From assembly GCA_013285735.1 (NCBI GenBank), contig JABDGZ010000013.1, positions 136 through 41,899 of the forward strand: a DNA stretch of 41,764 nt. Reading direction: 5' to 3'. Made by a program: the position numbers and the translations under genes. The stretch comes from Candidatus Omnitrophota bacterium. Lineage in GTDB: Bacteria; Omnitrophota; Gorgyraeia; Zapsychrales; Fredricksoniimonadaceae. The number at the start of each line of letters is the position of its first letter. The first letter of the stretch is position 1. Shown one piece after another: positions 25,122 to 32,083 of the stretch. Under the pieces are notes generated by a model. That model had not been told where the DNA came from, did not search any database, and saw only the letters and a program-made list of their open reading frames with translations.

Positions 25122-26455
25122 ACCCGTATATCACCAATACCCCCCCAGAAGTTGAGCAAATGCTCAAGAGTATCGGCGTCAATACTATTGACGCCCTTTT
25201 TGCTGACATTAAACCCGAACACAGGCCTAAATCATTTGACCTGCCCTCAGGCCTTTCAGAATATGAAGTTGTCCGCCGTGTGACAGCCCTGTCTTTAAAA
25301 AACAATGTACATGTCACGCCATTTATCGGCGGAGGCTATTACGATCATTATATTCCCACCGCCGTATCATCATTGACTTCCAGGGGAGAATTTTATACCG
25401 CTTATACTCCCTATCAACCTGAATGTGCCCAGGGGACCTTGCAGGCCCTTTTTGAGTATCAAAGTTCCATGTGCGCCTTGACCGGTATGGAGGTTTCCAA
25501 TGCCTCTTTATACGACGGGGGAACAGCTCTGTACGAGGCCATGATGATGGCCATTCGGATCACTGGACGCAATAAAGTGATCATGGACGGCGGGGTCAGT
25601 CCTATTTACCGTAAAATTCTAAAAACATACACGCATCATCTGTCTTATCAATTTGAAGAAACACCGGTGGTTCATGGCCAAAGCAGCCGCGAAGAAATAT
25701 GCCGGCTTCTTGATAAGGACACCGCGGTTGTGATTTTGCAGAACCCTAATTTTTTCGGGGCCATTGATGATTTTACAGACATTATCCAAAAGGCCCATAG
25801 TGCCGGTGCGTTAGTTATTGTCAGTGTCTATCCCATATCTTTAGGATTATTAAAAACACCGGCGGAGATGGGTGCTGATATTGTGACCGGAGAGGGTCAA
25901 TCCTTGGGGTTACCCCTTAATTTCGGCGGCCCTTATTTAGGGTTTATCTGTGCCCGCAAAAAATATATCCGTAAAATGCCCGGACGTATCGTCGGTGAAA
26001 CCGTGGACTCCAAGGGGCAGCGATGTTTCGTTAATACCTTACAAGCGCGTGAACAGCATATCCGTCGGGAAAAAGCCACGTCTAATATTTGTACCAATGT
26101 CTCTTTATGCGCCTTACAGGCGGCGATTTTTATGGCAGTGATCGGTAAAAATGGACTGAAGGAAATGGCGCAGTTGAATTTGGATAAAGCTGAATACGCG
26201 AAGCAAGTGTTGGCCAAGATCAAGGGTGTTGAAGTCAAACGTTCCGCGCCGACATTTAATGAATTCACCGTGCATCTGCCCAAGGATGCTTCTCAGGTAG
26301 TTGCGGTCATGATGAAAAAAGGCTTCGCCGCAGGATTTGCGCTGGGCCGTTATTATCCAGGCATGGAGCGCTATTTATTAGTCGCTGTGACCGAGAAGCG
26401 GACCAAGGAAGAGATTGACCGTTACGCGAAGGCGTTGCAGGAAGTGTTAGAATAA
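25118..26455 (+). CDS. gcvPA: Glycine dehydrogenase (decarboxylating) subunit 1
   Basis: 445 aa, the N-terminal half of a split P protein. It starts with TTG overlapping the gcvH stop. Motifs: FIGGGYYDHYIPTAVSSLTSRGEFYTAYTPYQPE, the conserved GcvPA segment, QGTLQALFEYQSSMCALTGM, NASLYDGGTALYEA, and GEGQSLGLPLNFGGPYLGF. With GcvPB it decarboxylates glycine and loads the aminomethyl group onto lipoyl-GcvH. In most genomes gcvPB follows directly; here 430 nt of non-coding repeat sequence intervene. Confidence 0.96.
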   Translation: MNPYITNTPPEVEQMLKSIGVNTIDALFADIKPEHRPKSFDLPSGLSEYEVVRRVTALSLKNNVHVTPFIGGGYYDHYIPTAVSSLTSRGEFYTAYTPYQPECAQGTLQALFEYQSSMCALTGMEVSNASLYDGGTALYEAMMMAIRITGRNKVIMDGGVSPIYRKILKTYTHHLSYQFEETPVVHGQSSREEICRLLDKDTAVVILQNPNFFGAIDDFTDIIQKAHSAGALVIVSVYPISLGLLKTPAEMGADIVTGEGQSLGLPLNFGGPYLGFICARKKYIRKMPGRIVGETVDSKGQRCFVNTLQAREQHIRREKATSNICTNVSLCALQAAIFMAVIGKNGLKEMAQLNLDKAEYAKQVLAKIKGVEVKRSAPTFNEFTVHLPKDASQVVAVMMKKGFAAGFALGRYYPGMERYLLVAVTEKRTKEEIDRYAKALQEVLE

Positions 26456-26463
26456 TACGCGTG

Positions 26464-26716
26464 CATTGTAAGTGATAAGTTTGTTCTTTTTGCGACTGGG
26501 CTCCGCCGCGTTTTTTCCTGCCTGCTTCTGCAGGCAGGACGCCAAAGGTCTCATTTTTTTCGGTGGCTGAACAACTCGCCTTGAAGTTCTCTGGAACTTC
26601 AAGGCTCGAACAGTTCAGCCATCCCTCGGCCAAAAGCCTCGGGATGCCCTCAAAAAATGAGCTGCTTTGGCTAAAAACGCACAGTCGCAAAAAGAACAAA
26701 CTTATCACTTACAATG
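26464..26716 (+). repeat. Long inverted-repeat element, family B copy 1 (253 bp)
   Basis: Terminal inverted repeats of 35 bp (CATTGTAAGTGATAAG..., through TTTTTGCGACTG) are perfect. Nested stems follow: CTCATTTTTT with AAAAAATGAG, GGCTGAAC with GTTCAGCC, and CCTTGAAGTTC with GAACTTCAAGG around a TCT loop. A side hairpin CCTGCCTGC/GCAGGCAGG also forms. It separates gcvPA from gcvPB. A second copy lies at 31767-31994 in the opposite orientation, with conserved ends and flanks but different stem sequences. It encodes no protein; the 133-aa minus-strand ORF through it is a shadow. Confidence 0.88.
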
Positions 26717-26885
26717 ATGCATGTATATAATTGCGGCGGGTGGATCGGCGTTGATGTTAAGGGGCGGACGGTGACGGTTCTCTGGGCTAGTGAAGGGAAA
26801 CCACCGTTCTATAAGGCTGTGACGTTCGCGTTTCAATTAGGAGCACCTTAACAGCAAGGCCGAGACAGGACCCGCAGGGAAAAGA
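26717..26885 (+). other. Unexplained leader upstream of gcvPB
   Basis: 169 nt richer in G and C than most other gaps here. A hairpin ACGGTT..AACCACCGT is visible, and a 45-codon open frame (ATG 26714 to TAA 26849-26851) crosses it but looks unlike a family protein. I compared it by eye with glycine, folate-type and cobalamin riboswitch signatures and saw no convincing match. The segment ends with AGGGA, the gcvPB ribosome binding site. Confidence 0.4.
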
Positions 26886-28361
26886 ATGGAATATATGGAA
26901 TTAATTTTTGAAAAATCTATAGCAGGGCGTAAGGGGTTTGATTTTGGGGCTTCGGATGTTCCTGTCCATGTGCACATCGCTTCCAAATATGCACGCACCC
27001 AGGATGCTCCTTTACCGGAAGTGTCAGAACTTGACGTTGTCCGCCATTATACCCGTTTGTCCCAAAAAAACTTTTCCATCGATACGCATTTTTATCCCTT
27101 GGGCTCATGCACCATGAAATATAATCCCAAGTTTACCGAAGCACTTGCACGCTTGTCGGGATTCACCGACCTGCATCCTTTGTTGGCCCAGTTGTCGGGC
27201 GGCGAGCAATGGACCCAGGGGGCGTTGCAGATTTTGTATGAGTTAGAAGAGTGGATGTGTGAAATGACCGGCTTTAGTTATTTTACCATGCAGCCTCTGG
27301 CTGGCGCTCACGGAGAATTGACCGGCATCATGCTCATGGCGGCGTATCACAAGTCTAAAGGCAACAGTAAGAAAAAATATGTCATCATTCCTGACTCTGC
27401 GCACGGTACCAACCCTGCTTCTGCCGCGGTGGCTGGTTATGAAACAATTTCTATTCCGTCTAATAAAGACGGCGGGATGGATTTAGAAGCGCTTAAAGCG
27501 GCTGTTAATGATGAGACAGCCGGCTTGATGATGACCGTGCCCAGTACCTATGGTGTATTTGAACCCAATATCAGCGAGATCGCCAAGATCATTCATGCGG
27601 TCGACGGTATTATGTATTATGATGGGGCCAATTTAAACGCGGTCTTGGGGCGCTCCCGTCCGGGTGATATCGGCTTTGATGTGATGCATATCAACACGCA
27701 TAAAACCTTTACAACACCTCATGGCGGCGGCGGACCTGGTGCCGGGCCTGTGGGTGTTAATCATAAACTTTTTAAATTCTTGCCGATCTCACGGGTGGTC
27801 AAGCGCAGCGACGGCATTTATATGCTGGATTATAATTATCCTGAATCCATCGGGTATATTTCTTCATTTTATGGTAACTTTGGTCTTTTGGTACGTGCCT
27901 ATGCTTATATGTTGATGTTGGGCAAGGAAGGTTTGAGGGCCACGACCGACCATGCGGTGCTGAACGCCAACTACATCATGAAAAAATTGGAGCCCTATTA
28001 TAAAATTTGCTTTGACCGTATCTGCATGCATGAAAGTGTTTTTTCAGCCTCACGGCAGGCGGAACGCGGGGTGCATGCCATTGATATTGCCAAATTCCTG
28101 ATCGATCAGCAGATCCATCCGCCGACGGTGTATTTCCCCATCAGTGTCCCTGAGGCGATCATGATTGAACCGACTGAAACTGAGTCCAAGCAGACCATGG
28201 ATCATTTTATTGAGAAAATGATCGAGGCTGATAAACTTTCTCAAACTGACCCCGCCGCATTTAAAGAATTTCCCAAGACCATGCCGGTGGCCCGGCCGGA
28301 TGAAGTTAAAGCAGCAAGGGATGTTAAAACTAGTTTCTTTTTAACCTCTGAAAAAGAATAG
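26886..28361 (+). CDS. gcvPB: Glycine dehydrogenase (decarboxylating) subunit 2
   Basis: 491 aa, the C-terminal, PLP-carrying half of the split P protein. HFYPLGSCTMKYNPK and PLAGAHGELTGIMLM are family motifs. The Schiff-base lysine is Lys273 in HINTHKTFTTPHGGGGPGAGPVG. IEPTETESKQTMDHFIE ends the domain. It forms an alpha2-beta2 complex with GcvPA. The ATG at 26886 is preceded by AGGGA with 5-nt spacing. Because the family B element lies upstream, expression may depend on read-through or on a promoter in the 169-nt leader. A REP-like repeat follows 2 nt after the stop. Confidence 0.97.
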   Translation: MEYMELIFEKSIAGRKGFDFGASDVPVHVHIASKYARTQDAPLPEVSELDVVRHYTRLSQKNFSIDTHFYPLGSCTMKYNPKFTEALARLSGFTDLHPLLAQLSGGEQWTQGALQILYELEEWMCEMTGFSYFTMQPLAGAHGELTGIMLMAAYHKSKGNSKKKYVIIPDSAHGTNPASAAVAGYETISIPSNKDGGMDLEALKAAVNDETAGLMMTVPSTYGVFEPNISEIAKIIHAVDGIMYYDGANLNAVLGRSRPGDIGFDVMHINTHKTFTTPHGGGGPGAGPVGVNHKLFKFLPISRVVKRSDGIYMLDYNYPESIGYISSFYGNFGLLVRAYAYMLMLGKEGLRATTDHAVLNANYIMKKLEPYYKICFDRICMHESVFSASRQAERGVHAIDIAKFLIDQQIHPPTVYFPISVPEAIMIEPTETESKQTMDHFIEKMIEADKLSQTDPAAFKEFPKTMPVARPDEVKAARDVKTSFFLTSEKE

Positions 28362-28363
28362 TT

Positions 28364-28391
28364 CTGGATTCCCGCTTTCGCGGGAATGACA
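28364..28391 (+). repeat. REP-like palindromic repeat (copy 2)
   Basis: Identical over 28 nt to 5027-5054 (CTGG, ATTCCCGC-TTTC-GCGGGAAT, GACA), same orientation and again exactly 2 nt after a stop codon. The following AGGG may contribute to the ribosome binding site of the next gene. Confidence 0.88.
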
Positions 28392-28402
28392 GGGTGTATG
28401 TC

Positions 28403-29089
28403 ATGCAGCTTAGAGATATTTCATTTCCCACCCCGCAGGAAAATATCGCTTTTGATGACGTTTTATTGTCCTTAGCCGAAAAGCACGATGCCGGGGAGTA
28501 TTTGCGTTTTTGGGAATCTTCTAAAATATTTGTTGTTCTGGGACGTATCGGCCGCGCGGAAATGGATGTTAATGATATCCATACCCAAGAAGACAATATT
28601 CCCGTATTAAGGCGTTCTTCGGGCGGAGGGACAGTTGTTCAGGGGCCTGGATGCCTGAACTACACCCTGGTTCTTTCGAAGCAAAAGTATCCGCAGCTTA
28701 ATGATTTGCGTAAATCATATGCATGGATCTCTGCCCGGGTCATTGAAGCCCTGCGTGTGGCAGGAGTGGAAGCTTATTTTAGGCCCACCTCAGATTTGGC
28801 TACAGGTCAGACTGAGAAAAAGTTTTCCGGCAACGCCCAACGCCGTGGGAAAAACTATATTTTGCATCATGGCACGATACTCTACAAGTTTGATCTGGCG
28901 CTTATCAGCCGATATTTGAAAATGCCCCAGGACATTCCCGAATACCGTAAAGCCCGCCCGCACACGGATTTTGTCACCAATATCCCCATTGACCCTCAAA
29001 TTTTTAAAGATGCCCTGGCCCAAAGCTTTCAGGCATCAGCTTTGCAAGCCCCGAGCGCGGAAGAACTTTCATTCCTGAAAAATTTTTAG
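28403..29089 (+). CDS. lplA: Lipoate-protein ligase A-like (lipoyl/octanoyl transferase family)
   Basis: About 228 aa; the ATG at 28403 is chosen over the GTG at 28394. Motifs of the biotin/lipoate ligase fold: RRSSGGGTVVQGPGCLNYTLVL (RRxxGGGxV signature; the usual His after V is Gln), then FRPTSDLATGQTEKKFSGNAQRRGKNYILHHGTILY with the catalytic-type lysine. The C-terminal accessory domain of E. coli LplA is absent, so it may need a partner or work like LipM/LipL. It most likely lipoylates GcvH from the same cluster. No lipA is in the window. Confidence 0.88.
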   Translation: MQLRDISFPTPQENIAFDDVLLSLAEKHDAGEYLRFWESSKIFVVLGRIGRAEMDVNDIHTQEDNIPVLRRSSGGGTVVQGPGCLNYTLVLSKQKYPQLNDLRKSYAWISARVIEALRVAGVEAYFRPTSDLATGQTEKKFSGNAQRRGKNYILHHGTILYKFDLALISRYLKMPQDIPEYRKARPHTDFVTNIPIDPQIFKDALAQSFQASALQAPSAEELSFLKNF

Positions 29090-29130
29090 ATATTTAATGA
29101 TATTTTATATAAATTTGATAATATAACGGC

Positions 29131-30354
29131 ATGCCTGCCAAAATTGCATGTCTTTTTATCTTACTTATGAGTTTTTGCGCTATATCACGGCCTGTTGCAG
29201 CTGATCCTGATCCAGAGTACAAGCAATATACGGATTATTTTGAAAAGGTTTATAAGGTTTTCCAGGACAATTATTATCTGGCCCCTGACCGCGACATTTA
29301 CAATCATTTTCTGCAGAAATTTAATACCAACATTTACGCCCAGCTTAAAAGCGAAGGTAAAAGTAATGATTATGTCCGCTGGCGTTCTGCCTGGTATTTG
29401 GTGGACGCTTTACGGTCCAAGGATGATCGATTTACCCAATTTTATCCGCCTAAACCTGCTGTGAAATTCCAACATGAAGCCCTTGGTGAGAAAATTGATC
29501 TGGGTATTGAAGGTAAAAAGAATGATATCGGTTTTTTGGTGACCCGCATGGAGCCGCGTTCGGATGCGTATACGCAGGGTTTGCGTGAGGATGATATTAT
29601 TTTGCAGATTGACGGGGTGAGTGTAAGGTCAATGACTGAAGATGCGATTAATAGTCAGTTAACGCCGCTGGTCAACACGCAAGTTAAATTAACTTATTTA
29701 AGCAGCGAGACCAAGACGCAAAAAGTAATTGCCGCTGTCAGCAAAGAATATTTTAAACAGACGGTATTTTTGCATCCAGTACCGGTGCCTGGTATTTTTT
29801 GCCTGGAAGTTCCTAAATTTGACCGCATGACAGGGGAAGATATGTACCGTTATTTGCAATTCATCAAAGCACAGCAACCTAAAGGGTTGGTCTTGGACCT
29901 GCGGGGCAATCCCGGCGGTCCGCCGTTAGCCGCGAGGGAAATTTCCGCTTTTTTTCTCAAAGGTGGCGATGAATTGGTTTATTTTCAAAAACGCAATCAG
30001 CCTAAAATTGATCTGGATGTCCCGGCTATTGATCCCCAGTATCAATTTGCCGGCCCCATTGTTATTCTCGTCGATGCGGATACGGGTTCTGCGGCGGAAT
30101 TATTCAGCGGGATCATGCAATTTAGAGGCCGTGCGGTTGTCTTGGGGGTTAATACAGCAGGCCAGATTTTATTGAAGTCCATGTTCCCTATGGGCGATGG
30201 TTCTTCGATTGCCTTGGTAACAGCCCGCACACATTATCCGGATGGAACGGTTTTTGGTTTTGACGGTATTACTCCCAATAAAATAATCAGCGATGCTCCT
30301 AAGGATGGTTTGATCAATTTAGCGGCAGCCTTGATTGCGATGCAAAACAGATAG
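29131..30354 (+). CDS. S41 (C-terminal processing peptidase)-like protein with PDZ domain, catalytic Lys missing
   Basis: 407 aa. A signal peptide (ACLFILLMSFCAISRPVAA) targets it across the inner membrane. A PDZ-like segment (FLVTRMEPRSDAYTQGLREDDIILQIDG) lies near residues 130-160, then the protease core with GLVLDLRGNPGGPPLAA and DADTGSAAELFSGIMQFRGRAVVLG. The catalytic Ser aligns with Ser320 (TGSAAE). The Lys expected 25 residues later (the TFGKG motif) is Gln345 (NTAGQ). It may therefore be a pseudo-protease or use another base. It could act as a periplasmic scaffold. Confidence 0.85.
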   Translation: MPAKIACLFILLMSFCAISRPVAADPDPEYKQYTDYFEKVYKVFQDNYYLAPDRDIYNHFLQKFNTNIYAQLKSEGKSNDYVRWRSAWYLVDALRSKDDRFTQFYPPKPAVKFQHEALGEKIDLGIEGKKNDIGFLVTRMEPRSDAYTQGLREDDIILQIDGVSVRSMTEDAINSQLTPLVNTQVKLTYLSSETKTQKVIAAVSKEYFKQTVFLHPVPVPGIFCLEVPKFDRMTGEDMYRYLQFIKAQQPKGLVLDLRGNPGGPPLAAREISAFFLKGGDELVYFQKRNQPKIDLDVPAIDPQYQFAGPIVILVDADTGSAAELFSGIMQFRGRAVVLGVNTAGQILLKSMFPMGDGSSIALVTARTHYPDGTVFGFDGITPNKIISDAPKDGLINLAAALIAMQNR

Positions 30355-30359
30355 TAGAT

Positions 30360-30485
30360 ATGATCCTTTTTATTTTATTTTTTGTCCAATTCATTTCTAT
30401 TTTGGTTGCGATCCTTTTTTTAAAAAATTTGTGGGATAAAGAAAAAGCATCGCATGACACAAACCTAACGACTTCGAAAGAATAG
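30360..30485 (+). CDS. Tiny single-span membrane protein
   Basis: 41 aa (MILFILFFVQFISILVAILFL, then a charged tail NLWDKEKASHD), below the ORF-track cut-off. It lies 5 nt after the S41-like gene's stop and 6 nt before the GT2 gene, so it fits the operon without overlap. One hydrophobic N-terminal segment with a cytoplasmic or periplasmic polar tail is all that can be seen. No family recognised; the tight placement is the main support. Confidence 0.5.
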   Translation: MILFILFFVQFISILVAILFLKNLWDKEKASHDTNLTTSKE

Positions 30486-30491
30486 CGAATA

Positions 30492-31214
30492 TTGATTCCT
30501 TCTAATAAAAAAATTCTTGTCATCGTCCCTGCTTTTAATGAGTGCGGTAATATCGGCCGTACGGTTGCAGAAATCCGCCGTTGGGCGCCGGATGTTGATA
30601 TTTTAGTGATTGATGACGGTTCAAGGGATGATACCGTGCAGGAAGCCCAACAAGCTGGCGGCATGGTGGTCTCATTGCCGTTTAATTTAGGTATCGGGGC
30701 CGCGGTACAGACCGGATTTCAATACGCCCAAAGGCATCAGTATGATATTGCTGTTCAGGTTGACGGCGATGGCCAGCATGATGCGTCATTTTTAGAAAAA
30801 ATTATTGAACCTATACGCCGTGATGAAGTGGATATGGTGGTGGGAAGTCGTTTTCTTGAAAAGTCCGGCGGTTTTCAATCGTCATTTAGCCGTCGGGTGG
30901 GGATTAATTTTTTCGTGCACCTGATCAATGTGCTGACCGGGGTGAAGGTCAATGATCCAACGTCAGGATTCCGGGCGTACAATAAAAAAATGATCGCTTT
31001 GTTTTCTGAATACTATCCTCATGATTTTCCTGAACCTGAAGCTATCGTCGTAGCTCAGCAGATCGGGGCACGCATTGTTGAAATATCTGTCGTGATGCGC
31101 GCCCGGGAGGCTGGCAATAGCTCCATCCGTTATTTTAAAACCTTGTACTACATGGTCAAGGTGACCTTGGCTATTCTTTTGCACATGATCCGTCAACGAA
31201 GAGGTAGGGTATGA
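30492..31214 (+). CDS. GT2 polyprenyl-phosphate glycosyltransferase (DPM1-like)
   Basis: 240 aa, TTG start. ILVIVPAFNECGNIG, ILVIDDGSRDDT, VVSLPFNLGIGAAVQTGFQYA and VQVDGDGQHD (DXD) are the classic motifs of dolichol/undecaprenyl-phosphate mannosyl- or glucosyltransferases, and DPTSGFRAYNK completes the domain. There are no C-terminal membrane helices, as in GtrB-short forms. It makes polyprenyl-phosphate sugar for extracytoplasmic transfer. It overlaps the DUF2304 gene by ATGA, a very common partner of this GT2 subgroup. Confidence 0.92.
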   Translation: MIPSNKKILVIVPAFNECGNIGRTVAEIRRWAPDVDILVIDDGSRDDTVQEAQQAGGMVVSLPFNLGIGAAVQTGFQYAQRHQYDIAVQVDGDGQHDASFLEKIIEPIRRDEVDMVVGSRFLEKSGGFQSSFSRRVGINFFVHLINVLTGVKVNDPTSGFRAYNKKMIALFSEYYPHDFPEPEAIVVAQQIGARIVEISVVMRAREAGNSSIRYFKTLYYMVKVTLAILLHMIRQRRGRV

Positions 31215-31558
31215 ACATTCATGTGGTGGCGATCGTTGTTTCGGTAGTGATTTTTTTATTCGTCATTGATTTAGTGCGTCGGAGAAAATTAACTTTTAAG
31301 TATGCGATGGGCTGGCTCCTGGTTTCTGCCGGGGCCATTTTTTTTGCGGTATTTTACCATTTACTTTTTTTCTTTGCAGCCCTGCTAGGCTTTGAATTGC
31401 CCAGCAATTTTATTTTCTTCGCGTTATTTTGCGTCTTTGTTTTCTTAAGCCTTTTGCTGACAGTATTTTTGTGCCAGCAGAATAACCGCAACGACGCGAT
31501 GGCCCAAAAAATCGCCTTGTTAGAATTTGAATTGAAGGAATTGAAAAAGAAAAATTGA
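31211..31558 (+). CDS. DUF2304 membrane protein
   Basis: 115 aa with three hydrophobic segments (VVAIVVSVVIFLFVIDLV, WLLVSAGAIFFAVFYHLLFFFAAL, FIFFALFCVFVFLSLLLTVF) and a charged C-terminal helix (IALLEFELKELKKKN). RRRKLTFKYAMGWLLVS is the DUF2304 signature. The family almost always sits beside a DPM1-like GT2, as here, and probably assists membrane docking or flipping of the polyprenyl-phosphate sugar. Function is inferred from context. A 525-bp non-coding gap follows. Confidence 0.88.
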   Translation: MNIHVVAIVVSVVIFLFVIDLVRRRKLTFKYAMGWLLVSAGAIFFAVFYHLLFFFAALLGFELPSNFIFFALFCVFVFLSLLLTVFLCQQNNRNDAMAQKIALLEFELKELKKKN

Positions 31559-31575
31559 ATAATAAGCGCGCATAT

Positions 31576-31746
31576 GAGATGAGTTGATATTATTTTTTCA
31601 GCACGGGATATTTCCGCCGTCTGCTTCGGTTTACAACAAAAATGTTCTAAAGATTCTCTTTATTTGGAACATTTTTGTTGTAAATCCTCGCAGACATTTG
31701 GCGGAAAATCCCTTATTGTGCTGAAAAAACAATATCAACTCATCTC
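31576..31746 (-). repeat. Long hairpin element, family A copy 2 (about 171 nt)
   Basis: Reverse-orientation relative of 10316-10534. The outer arms GAGATGAGTTGATATT and AATATCAACTCATCTC are perfectly complementary, then TTTTTTCAGCAC with GTGCTGAAAAAA. The shared core includes the apical GATTCTCTTTAT-type loop and TTTACAACAA/TTGTTGTAAA. Next to the loop, 7 bp read AAATGTT/AACATTT here against TTTTTTT/AAAAAAA in copy 1, each fully paired. Confidence 0.85.
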
Positions 31747-31766
31747 AAACGCATGAATTATTGCAT

Positions 31767-31994
31767 CATTGTAAGTGATAAATTTGTTCTTTGCAGCGAC
31801 TGTTCGTTTTTAGCCAAAAGTTTTTGTTGTTGAGGGAAGCCTGAGCCGAAGGGCGAAGGCTGGCTGAACATGTTCGAGACTGATCTGCCAGAGGCAGAGC
31901 AGGCGAGTTGTTCAGCCACCGAAACAACAGAGAAGCTTTTGGCGTTAAAAAAACGAAGCCAGGAGCAAAAAGAATAAATTTATCACTTACAATG
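31767..31994 (-). repeat. Long inverted-repeat element, family B copy 2 (228 bp)
   Basis: Begins CATTGTAAGTGATAAAT and ends with the complement TTATCACTTACAATG. It is inverted relative to 26464-26716. Conserved blocks are the terminal repeats, GGCTGAACA/TGTTCAGCC, AACTCGCC and TTTTTAGCCAAAAG. The inner stem is CTGCC-TCT-GGCAG (complement sense) instead of the CTTGAAGTTC stem of copy 1; the TCT loop is kept. It lies 20 nt from family A copy 2 and 9 nt from the interrupted REP-like repeat. Confidence 0.85.
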
Positions 31995-32002
31995 CCTCGT
32001 GC

Positions 32003-32059
32003 CTGGATTCCCGGAGCAACTGCGAATGTCCGGCATGAGGACCTTTCGCGGGAATGACA
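32003..32059 (+). repeat. REP-like palindromic repeat (copy 3, interrupted)
   Basis: CTGGATTCCCG and CTTTCGCGGGAATGACA match copies 1 and 2, but about 30 nt (containing GCGAATGTCCGGCATGAG) sit inside the palindrome next to the loop. The repeat ends 24 nt before the GT2 start codon at 32084 and supplies the false ATG of the ORF-track entry. Confidence 0.75.
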
Positions 32060-32083
32060 TATTTTTTTATTAAAGAAAGTGAA

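Noticed and set aside
26307-26708. 133-aa minus-strand ORF across the gcvPA 3' end and family B copy 1
   Set aside because: It runs through the inverted-repeat element and opposite gcvPA, with no recognisable domain; treated as a shadow.
26717-26885. Glycine or cobalamin riboswitch before gcvPB
   Set aside because: Some short strings (GGGAAACC, GCCGAGACAGGACC) look suggestive, but the conserved cores and their order do not match when compared by eye; left as an unexplained leader.
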